From positions 1-41,280 of IMG/VR virus record IMGVR_UViG_3300010885_047950: a DNA stretch of 41,280 bases; one strand, 5' to 3'. Below the pieces are notes generated by a model, which did no database searches, was not told where the DNA came from, and saw only the letters and a list, made by a program, of their open reading frames with translations. Position numbers and translations under genes: made by a program. This document shows positions 24,595-33,168 of this stretch, one piece after another. This DNA is from a virus. How positions within the stretch are numbered: the first letter of the stretch is position 1; the number at the start of each line of letters is the position of its first letter.

Positions 24595-26346
24595 ATGAGT
24601 TCATATAATCCGAGCAATCAACAATCACAGATGAGTTTATCATCAACGGTAGAAAATAAAGGGCTATTTAGCCGAATGTTAAGGAATCTTAGTTCATGGG
24701 GTATGAAATATGATGACATGATTATGAGAAATACAATAGGTGTTGGTATTAATGAGGATCCATATTCACTTAAGGGTAACTCAATGTATGATTTTTTTAG
24801 TCAAAGAGCAGTAGCTCAGGTTCTAAATAAGAAGTCTATTCCATACTTAGATAGGGCTTACTCTGATAAGAGAAGAATACTAAGAGAGTATTCTATTAAA
24901 GATGAGATACGTGACTTCATATCAACTGTTGCAGATGAGAGTATAATCTATAATGATGACAGAGACTTTTGCTTTTTGAAGCCATTGTCTAATGACTATT
25001 CAAAGGATGTTACTGATAAGTATCAAGAATATTTTGAGAAGATTTATCATAAGTTTGGTTTCTCTGATGGTATCTCTGCGTGGAATATGATGAAGGATTT
25101 CTTAATTGATGGTTATGTTGCACTTGAAATTGTTTGGGATGATAAGAAGAAGGATATTATACACTTCAACAGACTAAGACCCGAGACATTAGTACCAGCA
25201 TATGAGCCAACAATTGGTAATTTATGGATTCAATATCCAGAGGATCCACAATTGAGAAGAATATTTCTTGACTCCCAACTTGTATTTGTTTCATATTCAA
25301 CACAAAATGATTATTCTGAGACATCATATATTGAGGGTCTTATTAAGCCTTATAATCAATTAAAGATTATCGAGCAAACAAGAATAATGTTTAACATTAT
25401 TAATGCCACTGTCTATCAAAAGTTCACTATTCCTATTAAGGGTTTGCCTAGACAACGTGCCGAAGAACAAATAGGTCAGTTAATAGCCGATTATTCTGAA
25501 GAGGTAGAATGGGATGACTCATTGGGTACATTAACTATAAATGGTACTAAGCACTTGCCGTATAATAAGCAGATATGGTTCCCAGAGGGAGACGCTGGTA
25601 CTCCAAATATGGAATTAGTATCACCAGAAGGACATAATCTTAATGAGAGTGATATGTTGACATGGTTCTATAATGTACTGAAGAGGGCATCAAAGATACC
25701 ATTTTCACGATTTGAGAAAGAGAACGGTGGTGGTAATGTATTTGCTGATGCGTCAGAAATGACTAGAGATGAAGTTAAGTTCTATAATTTTATAAATAGA
25801 ATTAGATCTATTTTTAAAGAGCTTATTGTTAAGCCACTGAAGTTACAAATGTGTATTGAGTTTCCTGAATTAAAAGATGATGAAATATTTCTAAACCAAG
25901 TTGATATCAATTTTAACTCAAATCAAATTTTTGAAGAGTGGAAAAAACTAGCCAATATGGAGAAAAGATCTGGTATTCTATCATCACTACTTGGAATACA
26001 GGGTGCTGATGGTCAACCATACTTTCATATTGAGTATCTTATTGATAAAGTAATGAAGTTAACCCCCGAGGAAAAAGAGGAAAACAGAGCCTATTGGATA
26101 AAATCTAAAGGCGCTGGGAGTGCTACTGGTGCTGGTGGGGAAGCCGGTGAAATGGGTGGTGAGATGGGCGGTGAAATGGGTGAAATGGGTGCGCAGACCG
26201 GTGGTGAAATGGGTGCTCAAGGACCTGCACCTGCACAAGGCGCTCAAGGACCTGCACCTGCACAAGGCGCTCAAGGACCTGCACAAGGCGGAGGTGGGGA
26301 AACGCCACCCGCAGCCGATGGAGGAAACTCTGAGTTTGAGTTTTAA
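24595..26346 (+). CDS. 20: Portal vertex protein (T4 gp20-like)
   Basis: 583 aa (T4 gp20 is 524 aa). Recognisable gp20 blocks include the N-terminal RRILREYSIKDEIRDFISTV and DESIIYND, WNMMKDFLIDGYVALEIVWD, NRLRPETLVPAYEP, the stem/crown region, and WFYNVLKRASKIPFSRFEKE. It forms the dodecameric vertex through which DNA is packaged. The last 80 residues are an unusual Gly/Glu/Met then Ala/Gln/Gly/Pro low-complexity tail, encoded by locally GC-rich tandem repeats and absent from T4. It is the first of the head cassette portal - protease/scaffold - capsid. A bidirectional terminator follows. Confidence 0.88.
   Translation: MSSYNPSNQQSQMSLSSTVENKGLFSRMLRNLSSWGMKYDDMIMRNTIGVGINEDPYSLKGNSMYDFFSQRAVAQVLNKKSIPYLDRAYSDKRRILREYSIKDEIRDFISTVADESIIYNDDRDFCFLKPLSNDYSKDVTDKYQEYFEKIYHKFGFSDGISAWNMMKDFLIDGYVALEIVWDDKKKDIIHFNRLRPETLVPAYEPTIGNLWIQYPEDPQLRRIFLDSQLVFVSYSTQNDYSETSYIEGLIKPYNQLKIIEQTRIMFNIINATVYQKFTIPIKGLPRQRAEEQIGQLIADYSEEVEWDDSLGTLTINGTKHLPYNKQIWFPEGDAGTPNMELVSPEGHNLNESDMLTWFYNVLKRASKIPFSRFEKENGGGNVFADASEMTRDEVKFYNFINRIRSIFKELIVKPLKLQMCIEFPELKDDEIFLNQVDINFNSNQIFEEWKKLANMEKRSGILSSLLGIQGADGQPYFHIEYLIDKVMKLTPEEKEENRAYWIKSKGAGSATGAGGEAGEMGGEMGGEMGEMGAQTGGEMGAQGPAPAQGAQGPAPAQGAQGPAQGGGGETPPAADGGNSEFEF
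26215..26289 (+). repeat. 27-bp tandem repeat in the portal C-terminal tail
   Basis: Two identical 27-bp units (26215-26241, 26242-26268) encoding AQGPAPAQG, followed by a shortened 21-bp unit (26269-26289). The block is much more GC-rich than its surroundings. Confidence 0.85.
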
Positions 26347-26350
26347 TAAA

Positions 26351-26382
26351 AAAAAGACTGTATTTTTATACAGTCTTTTTTC
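26351..26382. terminator. Bidirectional intrinsic terminator after the portal gene
   Basis: AAAAAGACTGTAT / ATACAGTCTTTTT stem with a T4 loop and A/T runs on both sides. It lies within the 3' end of the convergent gene at 26366, so both genes end here. Confidence 0.87.
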
Positions 26383-26773
26383 TTTTATCTAATAGCTCCC
26401 TTGATTTAGATGGATTATCTACTCCGAATCTATCTAATGTAGTTTTTTGTATGCGCTTTTTTATCTCTTTGCTTTGTATTGGATATTCAACTCCGTGATT
26501 TAATTTAAGTGTCTTTTTTCGTTTTGATTCTGAGCACTTTCTACATTTATACTCACCCCATTTATTTCCATATTTGATGTAGTTTTTAAACATAACATCT
26601 TTAGTAGCACCACATCCGTCACACTCACATTTTATCATTTGATGACTACCTGATGAAAGTAATTCAATTGGTATAAGTAAATTATCACCTACTTCTATAT
26701 CATATCCTAAATTAACATAATAAGAGTGGTTATTTAAATTAATTTTTATCGATATTTCTCTGGTTAGTATCAT
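26366..26773 (-). CDS. Truncated YGV-repeat homing endonuclease relative (no nuclease domain)
   Basis: 135 aa. It resembles the N-terminal part of the endonuclease at 12594: a beta-rich leader, a zinc ribbon (CECDGCG ... YKCRKCSE), then two repeats (NHGVEYPIQSKEIKKRIQ, RFGVDNPSKSRELLDKR). It ends abruptly inside the terminator stem, where the homologue continues for five more repeats plus a nuclease. It is thus either a degenerate remnant or a minimal DNA-binding protein. It sits directly between the portal gene and the prohead gene on the opposite strand, a typical position for a decaying homing gene. Confidence 0.75.
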   Translation of the reverse strand: MILTREISIKINLNNHSYYVNLGYDIEVGDNLLIPIELLSSGSHQMIKCECDGCGATKDVMFKNYIKYGNKWGEYKCRKCSESKRKKTLKLNHGVEYPIQSKEIKKRIQKTTLDRFGVDNPSKSRELLDKRKKTV

Positions 26774-26971
26774 ATTTTTTATATGTTATAAGAAAATAAA
26801 GTTTCCTATTTTTTTCTAAAAAAACGAGGTATTTCTTTATCCATCACATTTTAGACGTATCCTAAATTACACAAGGGTTTCATCTCATCCATAAAAAACC
26901 CACCTTTGAAAAAAAGTAGAAAAAACAGGTATTTTTTTCCTTATATATAATATACAAAATAAATCTAATAA
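26774..26971. other. Intergenic regulatory region upstream of the prohead gene
   Basis: About 200 bases with no gene. It contains two similar direct copies of an (A)n-C-x-GGTATTT sequence (about 26825 and 26930), a possible GGGTTT/AAACCC hairpin (26875-26880 with 26896-26901), and TATATATAATATACA about 18 nt before the ATG at 26972, which is the best candidate for the late promoter of the prohead/capsid unit. Confidence 0.45.
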
Positions 26972-29152
26972 ATGAAACCAGTATTAATTGTTGAAAACAA
27001 TACAAGTCCACTTTCGATGAATGAGAGTTCATTAGGTGGAAAAAAGGATTACATATTAGGTGGTATATTCACTGAGTTTGGTGTTAAAAACCGTAACGAA
27101 AGAATCTATACTGCTGATAAATTTGTTCCTTGTTTAGATGAGCTTAATGAAAGAATCAATACTATGGGTGTAGTATATGGAGAATTTGACCACCCAGATG
27201 TTTTTGATACTTCATTATCAAGAGCTTCCCATCTTATTCAAAAGGCTTTCTTTGTAAAAGAAAGTAATAGGGTTGATGGTCAAATTAAATTATTAAATAC
27301 TTATTGGGGTAAGGAAGCTAAATCACTAGTTGATGATGGTTGTCCTGTTTTCGTTTCATCTAGAGCTGCTGGTATAACCGAAGCTAATGGTACAGTTACA
27401 TTGAAAAAGTTATTCACTTATGATATTGTTGCTGATCCTGGTTTTGCTTCTGCTAGAATGTCTTCTATAAATGAATCGTTGAACTACTCTACTAATACCA
27501 ACTTTAGGATATATGAAATGTCCGACGAGTCAAAAATTAATGATCTATTTAAAATGAACAAAAACGACTTTGTTACCAAGGATCAATTAACTGACTATTC
27601 AAAGTATATAATCAACGAGATTGCATCTACTAAGAAAGAAGTTAAAACTGCTCTTAAAACAGGTAACTTAAACCCGCAAAAACTAGAACAACTTCTAGAG
27701 TATTATGAAGAGTTAAATAGCACAAATGAACAAGTTGTTAAATACTTAGACTATTTAGCAGAGAAAGTTCAGATTGTTGTTAATGAAAACAAATCTTTAA
27801 AATCTACTACTGAGAAGTTAGTTAGTCACAATGACTACTTAGCTGAAAATTTAGAAAAAGCTATTAACTATTCTGAATATTTAGCTGAAAACTTGGATAA
27901 GAATATTAACTATTCTGAATATTTAGCTGAAAACTTGGATAAGAACATTTCTTACTCTGAGTATGTTGCTGAAAATCTTGATAAGAATATTGCTTATTCT
28001 GAATACTTAGCTGAAAACTTAGATAAAAACATTGCTTATTCTGAGTACATCGCCGAAAACTTAGATAAAAACATTGCTTATTCTGAGTACATCGCTGAAA
28101 ATCTTGATAAGAGTATTTCTTACGGTGAATACTTAGCTGAAAACTTAGATAACACAATTGCTTACTCTGAGTACTTAGCTGAACACGTTGAAGGAAATAT
28201 CGCTTATTCAGAATATATCGCTGAACATCTTGATGATAACATCGCTTATTCAGAATATATCGCTGAAAACTTAGATAAAACAGTTTCATACGCTGGTATG
28301 ATTTCTGAAAAATTAAATGGTGGTAAACTATTTGAAAATAAAAACGCTGCTATCCCAACTCTAGAAGATGCTGGATTTGAATTACTTCCAGAATTTGAAG
28401 AAGAATTCGATGAAGAAGAATTTGAAGAGGGAAGCGAATTCGGTGAAGAAGAAGGTGAATTAACACATGATGAGTTTTCTGAAGAAGGAACACATGAGTT
28501 CGATGATGAAATCACTAGCACCGAAGAATTCGACGAAACTGGACATGAATATGAAGAGTGCCCAACTTGTGATGATGAAACATCTCACGAAGATGAGTTA
28601 GGACATGAATTCGGACACGAAGAGTTCGTTGGAGAATCAGACACAGAATTGTCAAAACAAATTAATAAATTAATAGAAGAAGCTAAAAAACGTAAAGTTT
28701 CTGAGTCTAACGACTTGCACTTCTTAAAGTTCTTAAATAAATCTCAAGTAGATGGTTATTATAACCTATCTAATGAAGATCAAGAGCAAGTAAAACTTTA
28801 TATAAACGAAAAAAGTTATTTCACTAGTTCAGATGTTTTAAGACTTGTTACGGAAGCACTGTCAGTTACACATGAGTCTGCTGAAGACAAATTAATCAGA
28901 TTGATGCCTGAAAACATTAAGCCAATCTGGAACCAAATCAATGAGAGTTCTAAAAAATCTATCTTGTCTCAAGCTAGATTATACCCAGACTTGAACACAG
29001 AATCAAAAGTTGAACATTTTTGGTTAACTAGAAATCTCAAGAAAAATGAGTCAGTAAATAAGAAACTGGTTTCTCACGTAAGTTTAATCCAAGAAGATAA
29101 ACTTTCTGATAAAGAAGTTGGTGCAATTATGGAAAGATTCAAAAATCTTTAA
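26972..29152 (+). CDS. Prohead maturation protease fused to scaffold-like coiled coil (gp21/gp22-like)
   Basis: 726 aa. Residues 1-170 match the T4 gp21-type serine protease: LGGIFTEFGVKNRNERIY, GEFDHP with H74, SHLIQKAFF, then CPVFVSSRAAG with S129/S130 and YDIVADPGF. Residues 289-442 are eleven 14-residue units of the form YLAENLDKNIAYSE, an ideal two-heptad coiled-coil repeat. Next is an extremely acidic segment (about 455-560) and a helical C-terminus (560-726). Protease and scaffold are separate genes in T4; here one polypeptide appears to supply both, as expected for an assembly core that digests itself. It lies directly before the major capsid gene. Confidence 0.83.
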   Translation: MKPVLIVENNTSPLSMNESSLGGKKDYILGGIFTEFGVKNRNERIYTADKFVPCLDELNERINTMGVVYGEFDHPDVFDTSLSRASHLIQKAFFVKESNRVDGQIKLLNTYWGKEAKSLVDDGCPVFVSSRAAGITEANGTVTLKKLFTYDIVADPGFASARMSSINESLNYSTNTNFRIYEMSDESKINDLFKMNKNDFVTKDQLTDYSKYIINEIASTKKEVKTALKTGNLNPQKLEQLLEYYEELNSTNEQVVKYLDYLAEKVQIVVNENKSLKSTTEKLVSHNDYLAENLEKAINYSEYLAENLDKNINYSEYLAENLDKNISYSEYVAENLDKNIAYSEYLAENLDKNIAYSEYIAENLDKNIAYSEYIAENLDKSISYGEYLAENLDNTIAYSEYLAEHVEGNIAYSEYIAEHLDDNIAYSEYIAENLDKTVSYAGMISEKLNGGKLFENKNAAIPTLEDAGFELLPEFEEEFDEEEFEEGSEFGEEEGELTHDEFSEEGTHEFDDEITSTEEFDETGHEYEECPTCDDETSHEDELGHEFGHEEFVGESDTELSKQINKLIEEAKKRKVSESNDLHFLKFLNKSQVDGYYNLSNEDQEQVKLYINEKSYFTSSDVLRLVTEALSVTHESAEDKLIRLMPENIKPIWNQINESSKKSILSQARLYPDLNTESKVEHFWLTRNLKKNESVNKKLVSHVSLIQEDKLSDKEVGAIMERFKNL
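27836..28297 (+). repeat. Eleven tandem 42-bp repeats in the prohead gene
   Basis: Eleven in-frame 42-nt units, each encoding Y(L/I/V)AENLDKNIxYSE or a close variant. Central units are most similar; the last four diverge (EHVEGN, EHLDDN, DKTVSYAG). This is coding repeat DNA, not a CRISPR array, as there are no spacers. Confidence 0.92.
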
Positions 29153-29220
29153 TCTGAATAGAAATATTTAGACGAAAAAAACATCTAAGAAAACTTAGAA
29201 AAAAAATTAAAAAAAAAATT

Positions 29221-30912
29221 ATGTCAAACATTAGAATAGACAAACAAAAAGCTTACAAAAAATGGGCTCCTGTCTTAGAAAACATGGGTGTAATTAGCGA
29301 CGACAGAATGGAATGGATGTCTGAATATGCTGAGTTTCACTCAATCAATGAAAATGCTTACCTTAATGCTGGTATCGCTGGTATGGGTCAAGTTTTAGCT
29401 CCTCAAGCTTCTACCTTAGCTGGTTCTACCTTAGGTACTAACTACTCAGGTAACGGTGGTCAAGTTGGTTCTGGAGATTTAGGTCAAAACCTATTACCAG
29501 TAGCTATGAAAATCGCTGCACAAACAATTGGTCTTGACTTGGTAGCTGTAAAGCCAACCCCAGGTCCAAAAATCGATTTATTATACATCGATTTCCAATA
29601 CGACGATGTTTCTACTGATACTGGTAGACCTCAAGTATTTAAATTCACCACAGATAACTCAGGTAACAATGCGGCTATCGCACTTGGTCTTACCTCAGCT
29701 CTTGCTGCAGGTACTTACCAAACAACTGGTGGTTTACAAGGTGGTAGATTATGGCTTGGTATCACAGCTTCCTCAACATTCTACACTACAGATCCAACTG
29801 GTTCTACTAAGTTTCAATTCTTAGAGTTCCTAGGGTTCTCTCGTATTGATGGATCCCCAATGTTCAGAGCTTACAGACAAGCTAATGCAGTTGGTCAAAC
29901 AAGCCTTTTTGGAGGTGCGCCTTATGCGTTCCAACAAGAACTTAACACATTCTTACCAACTAGCGCAATGACTGCTCAAATCACCAATATTGGTTCCGTT
30001 GCGGTTACTGGTACTCCAACAATCGAACTAGTTTCTGCACTTGAAGATCATATCCCTGGATTTGTAACTAATTTTGCAAACTCTGGTTCTGCTGGTTCTG
30101 GATCTTATCCAATGAGCCGTCTAGAAGATGACAACAGTTATGCTGGTGTTATTGGACCAAAAGTTTCTTCTAAATCTGTTGCCGTTGGTACTATTGAGGT
30201 ATCTTCTGCTCTTAGAAGAACTGAAATTGAAGATATCAAAGCTAACACTGGTATGGATATCGTTCAAAAAATGGAATCTATACTTGTTAACGAATTGTCA
30301 CAAACAATTTCTAAACAAATTATATCTAAAATCTTTGAATTAGGTGCTTTAAACCAAGCTAGTGCTCCTAAAAGAGGTGGTTCTTCAATCTTTGATTTGA
30401 ACACTAACTATGCTTACACCAGTGCAGGTGCTCCAGGTGGTGAGACAACTCACGCTGTTCAAAGAAAGCTTATCACTAAGTTAGCACATGCTTCTAACTT
30501 TATCGCTACAGAAGGTCGTGTTGGACCAGCTCAATTTGCAGTTACCAACGGAGGTCTTGCAGCAGCTTTCATGGATATAGCTGGTTACACAATTAACCCA
30601 GTTAAATCTAAAATCAATGGTTCTGGACAATTATATCCAGTAGGACAAATCGGAGATATCACTATCTACGTTGACCCTTACATGAAATATAACGATAACA
30701 GAATCGTATTGGGTAGAAAGAACAATCCTGATCAACCAGGTGTAATATTTGTTCCTTATTTAATGGCTCAATCAATTAGCCTATTATCTGAAGCAACATT
30801 TGCACCAAGATTACTTCTACGTTCTCGTTACGCGGTAACCGAAGTAGGTTGGTATCCACAAAAACAGTATATGCAACTTACCGTTACAGATGCTGCTGGA
30901 TTACTTAACTAA
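29221..30912 (+). CDS. 23: Major capsid protein (T4 gp23-like, HK97 fold)
   Basis: 563 aa (T4 gp23 is 521 aa). The N-terminal 45 residues look like the cleaved head-targeting region (WAPVLENMGV, then SINENAYLNAG), followed by NLLPVAMKIAAQTIGLDLVA, the equivalent of gp23 IPNLIAFDICGVQPM. Later blocks ALRRTEIEDIKANTGMD, EGRVGPAQFAVT, IGDITIYVDPYM and LLLRSRYAVTEVGW fit gp23. Codon use is strongly biased (GGT, GCT, TCT, AAC, CAA), as for very abundant proteins. The leader is almost pure A, with no Shine-Dalgarno sequence. A strong terminator follows at 30932-30958. Confidence 0.9.
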   Translation: MSNIRIDKQKAYKKWAPVLENMGVISDDRMEWMSEYAEFHSINENAYLNAGIAGMGQVLAPQASTLAGSTLGTNYSGNGGQVGSGDLGQNLLPVAMKIAAQTIGLDLVAVKPTPGPKIDLLYIDFQYDDVSTDTGRPQVFKFTTDNSGNNAAIALGLTSALAAGTYQTTGGLQGGRLWLGITASSTFYTTDPTGSTKFQFLEFLGFSRIDGSPMFRAYRQANAVGQTSLFGGAPYAFQQELNTFLPTSAMTAQITNIGSVAVTGTPTIELVSALEDHIPGFVTNFANSGSAGSGSYPMSRLEDDNSYAGVIGPKVSSKSVAVGTIEVSSALRRTEIEDIKANTGMDIVQKMESILVNELSQTISKQIISKIFELGALNQASAPKRGGSSIFDLNTNYAYTSAGAPGGETTHAVQRKLITKLAHASNFIATEGRVGPAQFAVTNGGLAAAFMDIAGYTINPVKSKINGSGQLYPVGQIGDITIYVDPYMKYNDNRIVLGRKNNPDQPGVIFVPYLMAQSISLLSEATFAPRLLLRSRYAVTEVGWYPQKQYMQLTVTDAAGLLN

Positions 30913-30931
30913 TCTTAAACAGATAAAACTA

Positions 30932-30958
30932 AACCCTCTCAAATTGAGAGGGTTTTTT
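30932..30958 (+). terminator. Intrinsic terminator after the major capsid gene
   Basis: AACCCTCTC / GAGAGGGTT stem, 5-nt loop and a T run, 20 nt after the capsid stop codon. Confidence 0.92.
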
Positions 30959-30992
30959 ATTGCCTAAATAAGTAACGAGGAGCAGACGTTTC

Positions 30993-31008
30993 TTTAATAT
31001 ATATTAAA
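30993..31008 (+). promoter_or_regulatory. Palindromic TTAATATATATTAA element overlapping the endonuclease start
   Basis: The palindrome TTTAATATATATTAAA runs directly into the ATG at 31008, with no spacer. A promoter here could only give a leaderless or internally starting transcript, so the motif may instead act in translation. Confidence 0.45.
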
Positions 31009-32870
31009 TGATAATAGAAAGATTTGAGAAAATAGAGAAAATATTGAATGGCTCATCTACTAGACTAAGAGAGTCATTTTTTATAAAAAATTATATTGAG
31101 TTGTATAATGAAATTAGTTCAGTAGAGCTTGATATTACATTTAAGGAGAAATTATGGTATTGGGTAAATGGTATATCAACTCAATATACATGTAAATGTG
31201 GAAATACTACCACATTTAACAAGAATTGGTTAGATGGTTATAGGAAGTATTGTTCTACAAAGTGTTCACAGCTGGATATATCAACTAATGAAAAAAGGAA
31301 AATTACTAATCTAGAGCGATATGGGGTTGATAATGTTGCTAAGTCTGATACAGTAAAAAGTAAAAAAGCTAATACTAATATTGAAAAGTATGGCTGTATT
31401 TCATCATTTCAGAATGAAAAAGTAAGGGAAAAATGGAGAAATAATCTAATAGATAAATATAATGTTGAACACATATTTCAACTGGATTCTGTTAAGGAGA
31501 GTATTAGAGATAAAAGGAGTAAACGAACAAGTACTAAAAAAATCAATAGTGAAATAAAAAAACCGCATCATACAAAGAGTGATGATTTTAAATTAAATAC
31601 AAAAAAGGCTAATAATATAAAATATGGTGTTGACTGGTATATACAAAGTGATGAATTTAAGGAAAAGAGTAAGAGTAATTCTTTGAAAAAGTATGGAGTT
31701 GATCATTATTCAAAGACAGAGGAATTTAAGGAAAAGTTAAAATCAACAAGTTTAGAAAGATATGGTGTTGATAATTACTCAAAAACTGATGAGTGTAAGG
31801 AGAAGATAATCAAGATAAATTTAATAAAATATGGGGTTGATAACATATCCAAAAATGAAGAGTTTAGATATATGAACTTTGATAATTCAAAAAGTGAATT
31901 TTATATTAAATATATTGGAAACTCAATAAGTCAATATAGATGTGATATGGGAAAGGATCATTTTTTTGAAATAGATATAGACAATTATATAAAAAGAAAA
32001 GATAGTATAATTTGTACTATTTGTAATCCAATTGGTGATCATGTATCTATAGCAGAAAGTAAATTATATGACTATATAAAATCAATATATGCTGGTGAGA
32101 TAATATGTGGGTATATGAATGAGTTTGAGATTGATATTTATCTACCCGAATTAAAATTGGGATTTGAATTCAACGGATTATACTGGCATTCTGATTTGTA
32201 TAAGAAGAAGGATTATCATATAAATAAAACAAATCATTTTAAGAATAAGGATATTCGTATTATTCATATATGGGAGGATGATTGGTTGTATAAGCAAGAA
32301 ATTATTAAAAGTCAGATAAGTAGTTTATTTAGTATTAATAAAAAAATATTTGCTCGTAAATGTTTTGTTAGTTCAGTTAGTGTCGAAGATGCTAGGAAAT
32401 TCTTGGATGATAATCATATTCAGGGATTTGTGAATAGCTCAGTGAAGATAGGGTTATATCAAGATAATAAATTGGTCAGTATTATGACGTTTGATAAATT
32501 TGAAGGCAGAAAAAGGATGATGAATAATGAATGGAATCTAAATAGGTTTTGTACTCTATTAAATACTACTGTTATTGGTGGGGCTTCTAAACTATTAAGT
32601 TACTTTATTGATACTAATAAAGTAACTCGTATTATTAGCTATGCTGATATTGATTGGTCAATTGGTAATATGTATTATAAATTAGGCTTCAATAACACAT
32701 TTGAAAGTGGTCCAGATTATAAATATGTAATTAATGGTAGAAGGGTGCATAAGTCTGGTTATAAGAAATCAAGATTAAATACTGAGCTTACCGAATCAAT
32801 GGAAATGAAAAGGAGAAATATTTACAGAATATACGACTGTGGAAAAATTAAGTTTGAAAAGTTATTTTAA
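31008..32870 (+). CDS. Large homing endonuclease: zinc ribbon, YGV repeats, EDxHD nuclease and GNAT-like C-terminal domain
   Basis: 620 aa. Residues about 62-90 form a zinc ribbon (YTCKCGN ... YCSTKCSQ). Residues about 100-290 hold at least seven (K/R)YGVDN-type repeats. The nuclease domain (about 348-440) shows AESKLYDYI, FEIDIYLPELKLGFEFNGLY, WHSD and IRIIHIWEDDW, the Vsr/EDxHD pattern. About 443-600 is a further domain: ARKCFVSSVSVEDARKFLDD, IGLYQDNKLVSIMTF, LNRFCTLLNTTVIGGASKLL, IISYADIDWSIGNMYYKLGF, resembling a GNAT acetyltransferase fold. It lies between the capsid terminator and another terminator, as an independent insertion next to gene 23. Confidence 0.82.
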   Translation: MIIERFEKIEKILNGSSTRLRESFFIKNYIELYNEISSVELDITFKEKLWYWVNGISTQYTCKCGNTTTFNKNWLDGYRKYCSTKCSQLDISTNEKRKITNLERYGVDNVAKSDTVKSKKANTNIEKYGCISSFQNEKVREKWRNNLIDKYNVEHIFQLDSVKESIRDKRSKRTSTKKINSEIKKPHHTKSDDFKLNTKKANNIKYGVDWYIQSDEFKEKSKSNSLKKYGVDHYSKTEEFKEKLKSTSLERYGVDNYSKTDECKEKIIKINLIKYGVDNISKNEEFRYMNFDNSKSEFYIKYIGNSISQYRCDMGKDHFFEIDIDNYIKRKDSIICTICNPIGDHVSIAESKLYDYIKSIYAGEIICGYMNEFEIDIYLPELKLGFEFNGLYWHSDLYKKKDYHINKTNHFKNKDIRIIHIWEDDWLYKQEIIKSQISSLFSINKKIFARKCFVSSVSVEDARKFLDDNHIQGFVNSSVKIGLYQDNKLVSIMTFDKFEGRKRMMNNEWNLNRFCTLLNTTVIGGASKLLSYFIDTNKVTRIISYADIDWSIGNMYYKLGFNNTFESGPDYKYVINGRRVHKSGYKKSRLNTELTESMEMKRRNIYRIYDCGKIKFEKLF

Positions 32871-32893
32871 TTTATAAATATCAAAAAAAACAT

Positions 32894-32931
32894 AAAAAAA
32901 GTCACCTTATAATTTTAAGGTGACTTTTTTT
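32894..32931. terminator. Bidirectional intrinsic terminator
   Basis: GTCACCTTA / TAAGGTGAC stem extended by A7/T7 runs, with a 6-nt loop, between the convergent genes ending at 32870 and 32945. Confidence 0.9.
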
Positions 32932-32944
32932 GTTAGGTAAATTT

Positions 32945-33133
32945 CTATTTTATCAAATCCTTTACGATTGCATACTGTTTATCACTTAGAATTTTAAATG
33001 ATTTAGTGTCAACTTCAACCTTCTCTAAGAATTTATTAGTTTTAAGCTGTTTTTTTAATGATAATACAAAGGTATTATCACCATCATAAGAACGTATTTT
33101 CTTATTTAATTCTATTTTTTCATTTATTTCCAT
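32945..33133 (-). CDS. Small hypothetical protein
   Basis: 62 aa, Lys-rich (MEINEKIELNKKIRSYDG), with a helical C-terminus (LSDKQYAIVKDLIK). No family recognised. It follows the thymidylate synthase gene on the same strand with a 35-nt gap and ends just before the terminator, so it is probably the last gene of that transcript. Confidence 0.6.
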   Translation of the reverse strand: MEINEKIELNKKIRSYDGDNTFVLSLKKQLKTNKFLEKVEVDTKSFKILSDKQYAIVKDLIK

Positions 33134-33168
33134 TTTGCTAATATAATGATATTTTTTAAATTAAAAAA

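Noticed and set aside
26059-26392. Open frames in other phases across the portal tail repeats
   Set aside because: They are low-complexity shadows of the GC-rich repeat, without promoter or conserved sequence; the portal frame explains the region.
27836-28297. Regular 42-bp repeats that could be mistaken for a CRISPR array
   Set aside because: The units are contiguous with no spacers, remain in one open frame and encode a 14-residue coiled-coil repeat inside the prohead protein.
24595-30912. Group I or II intron interrupting the portal or capsid genes
   Set aside because: Both genes read through as uninterrupted proteins, and the neighbouring endonucleases are freestanding in intergenic positions.
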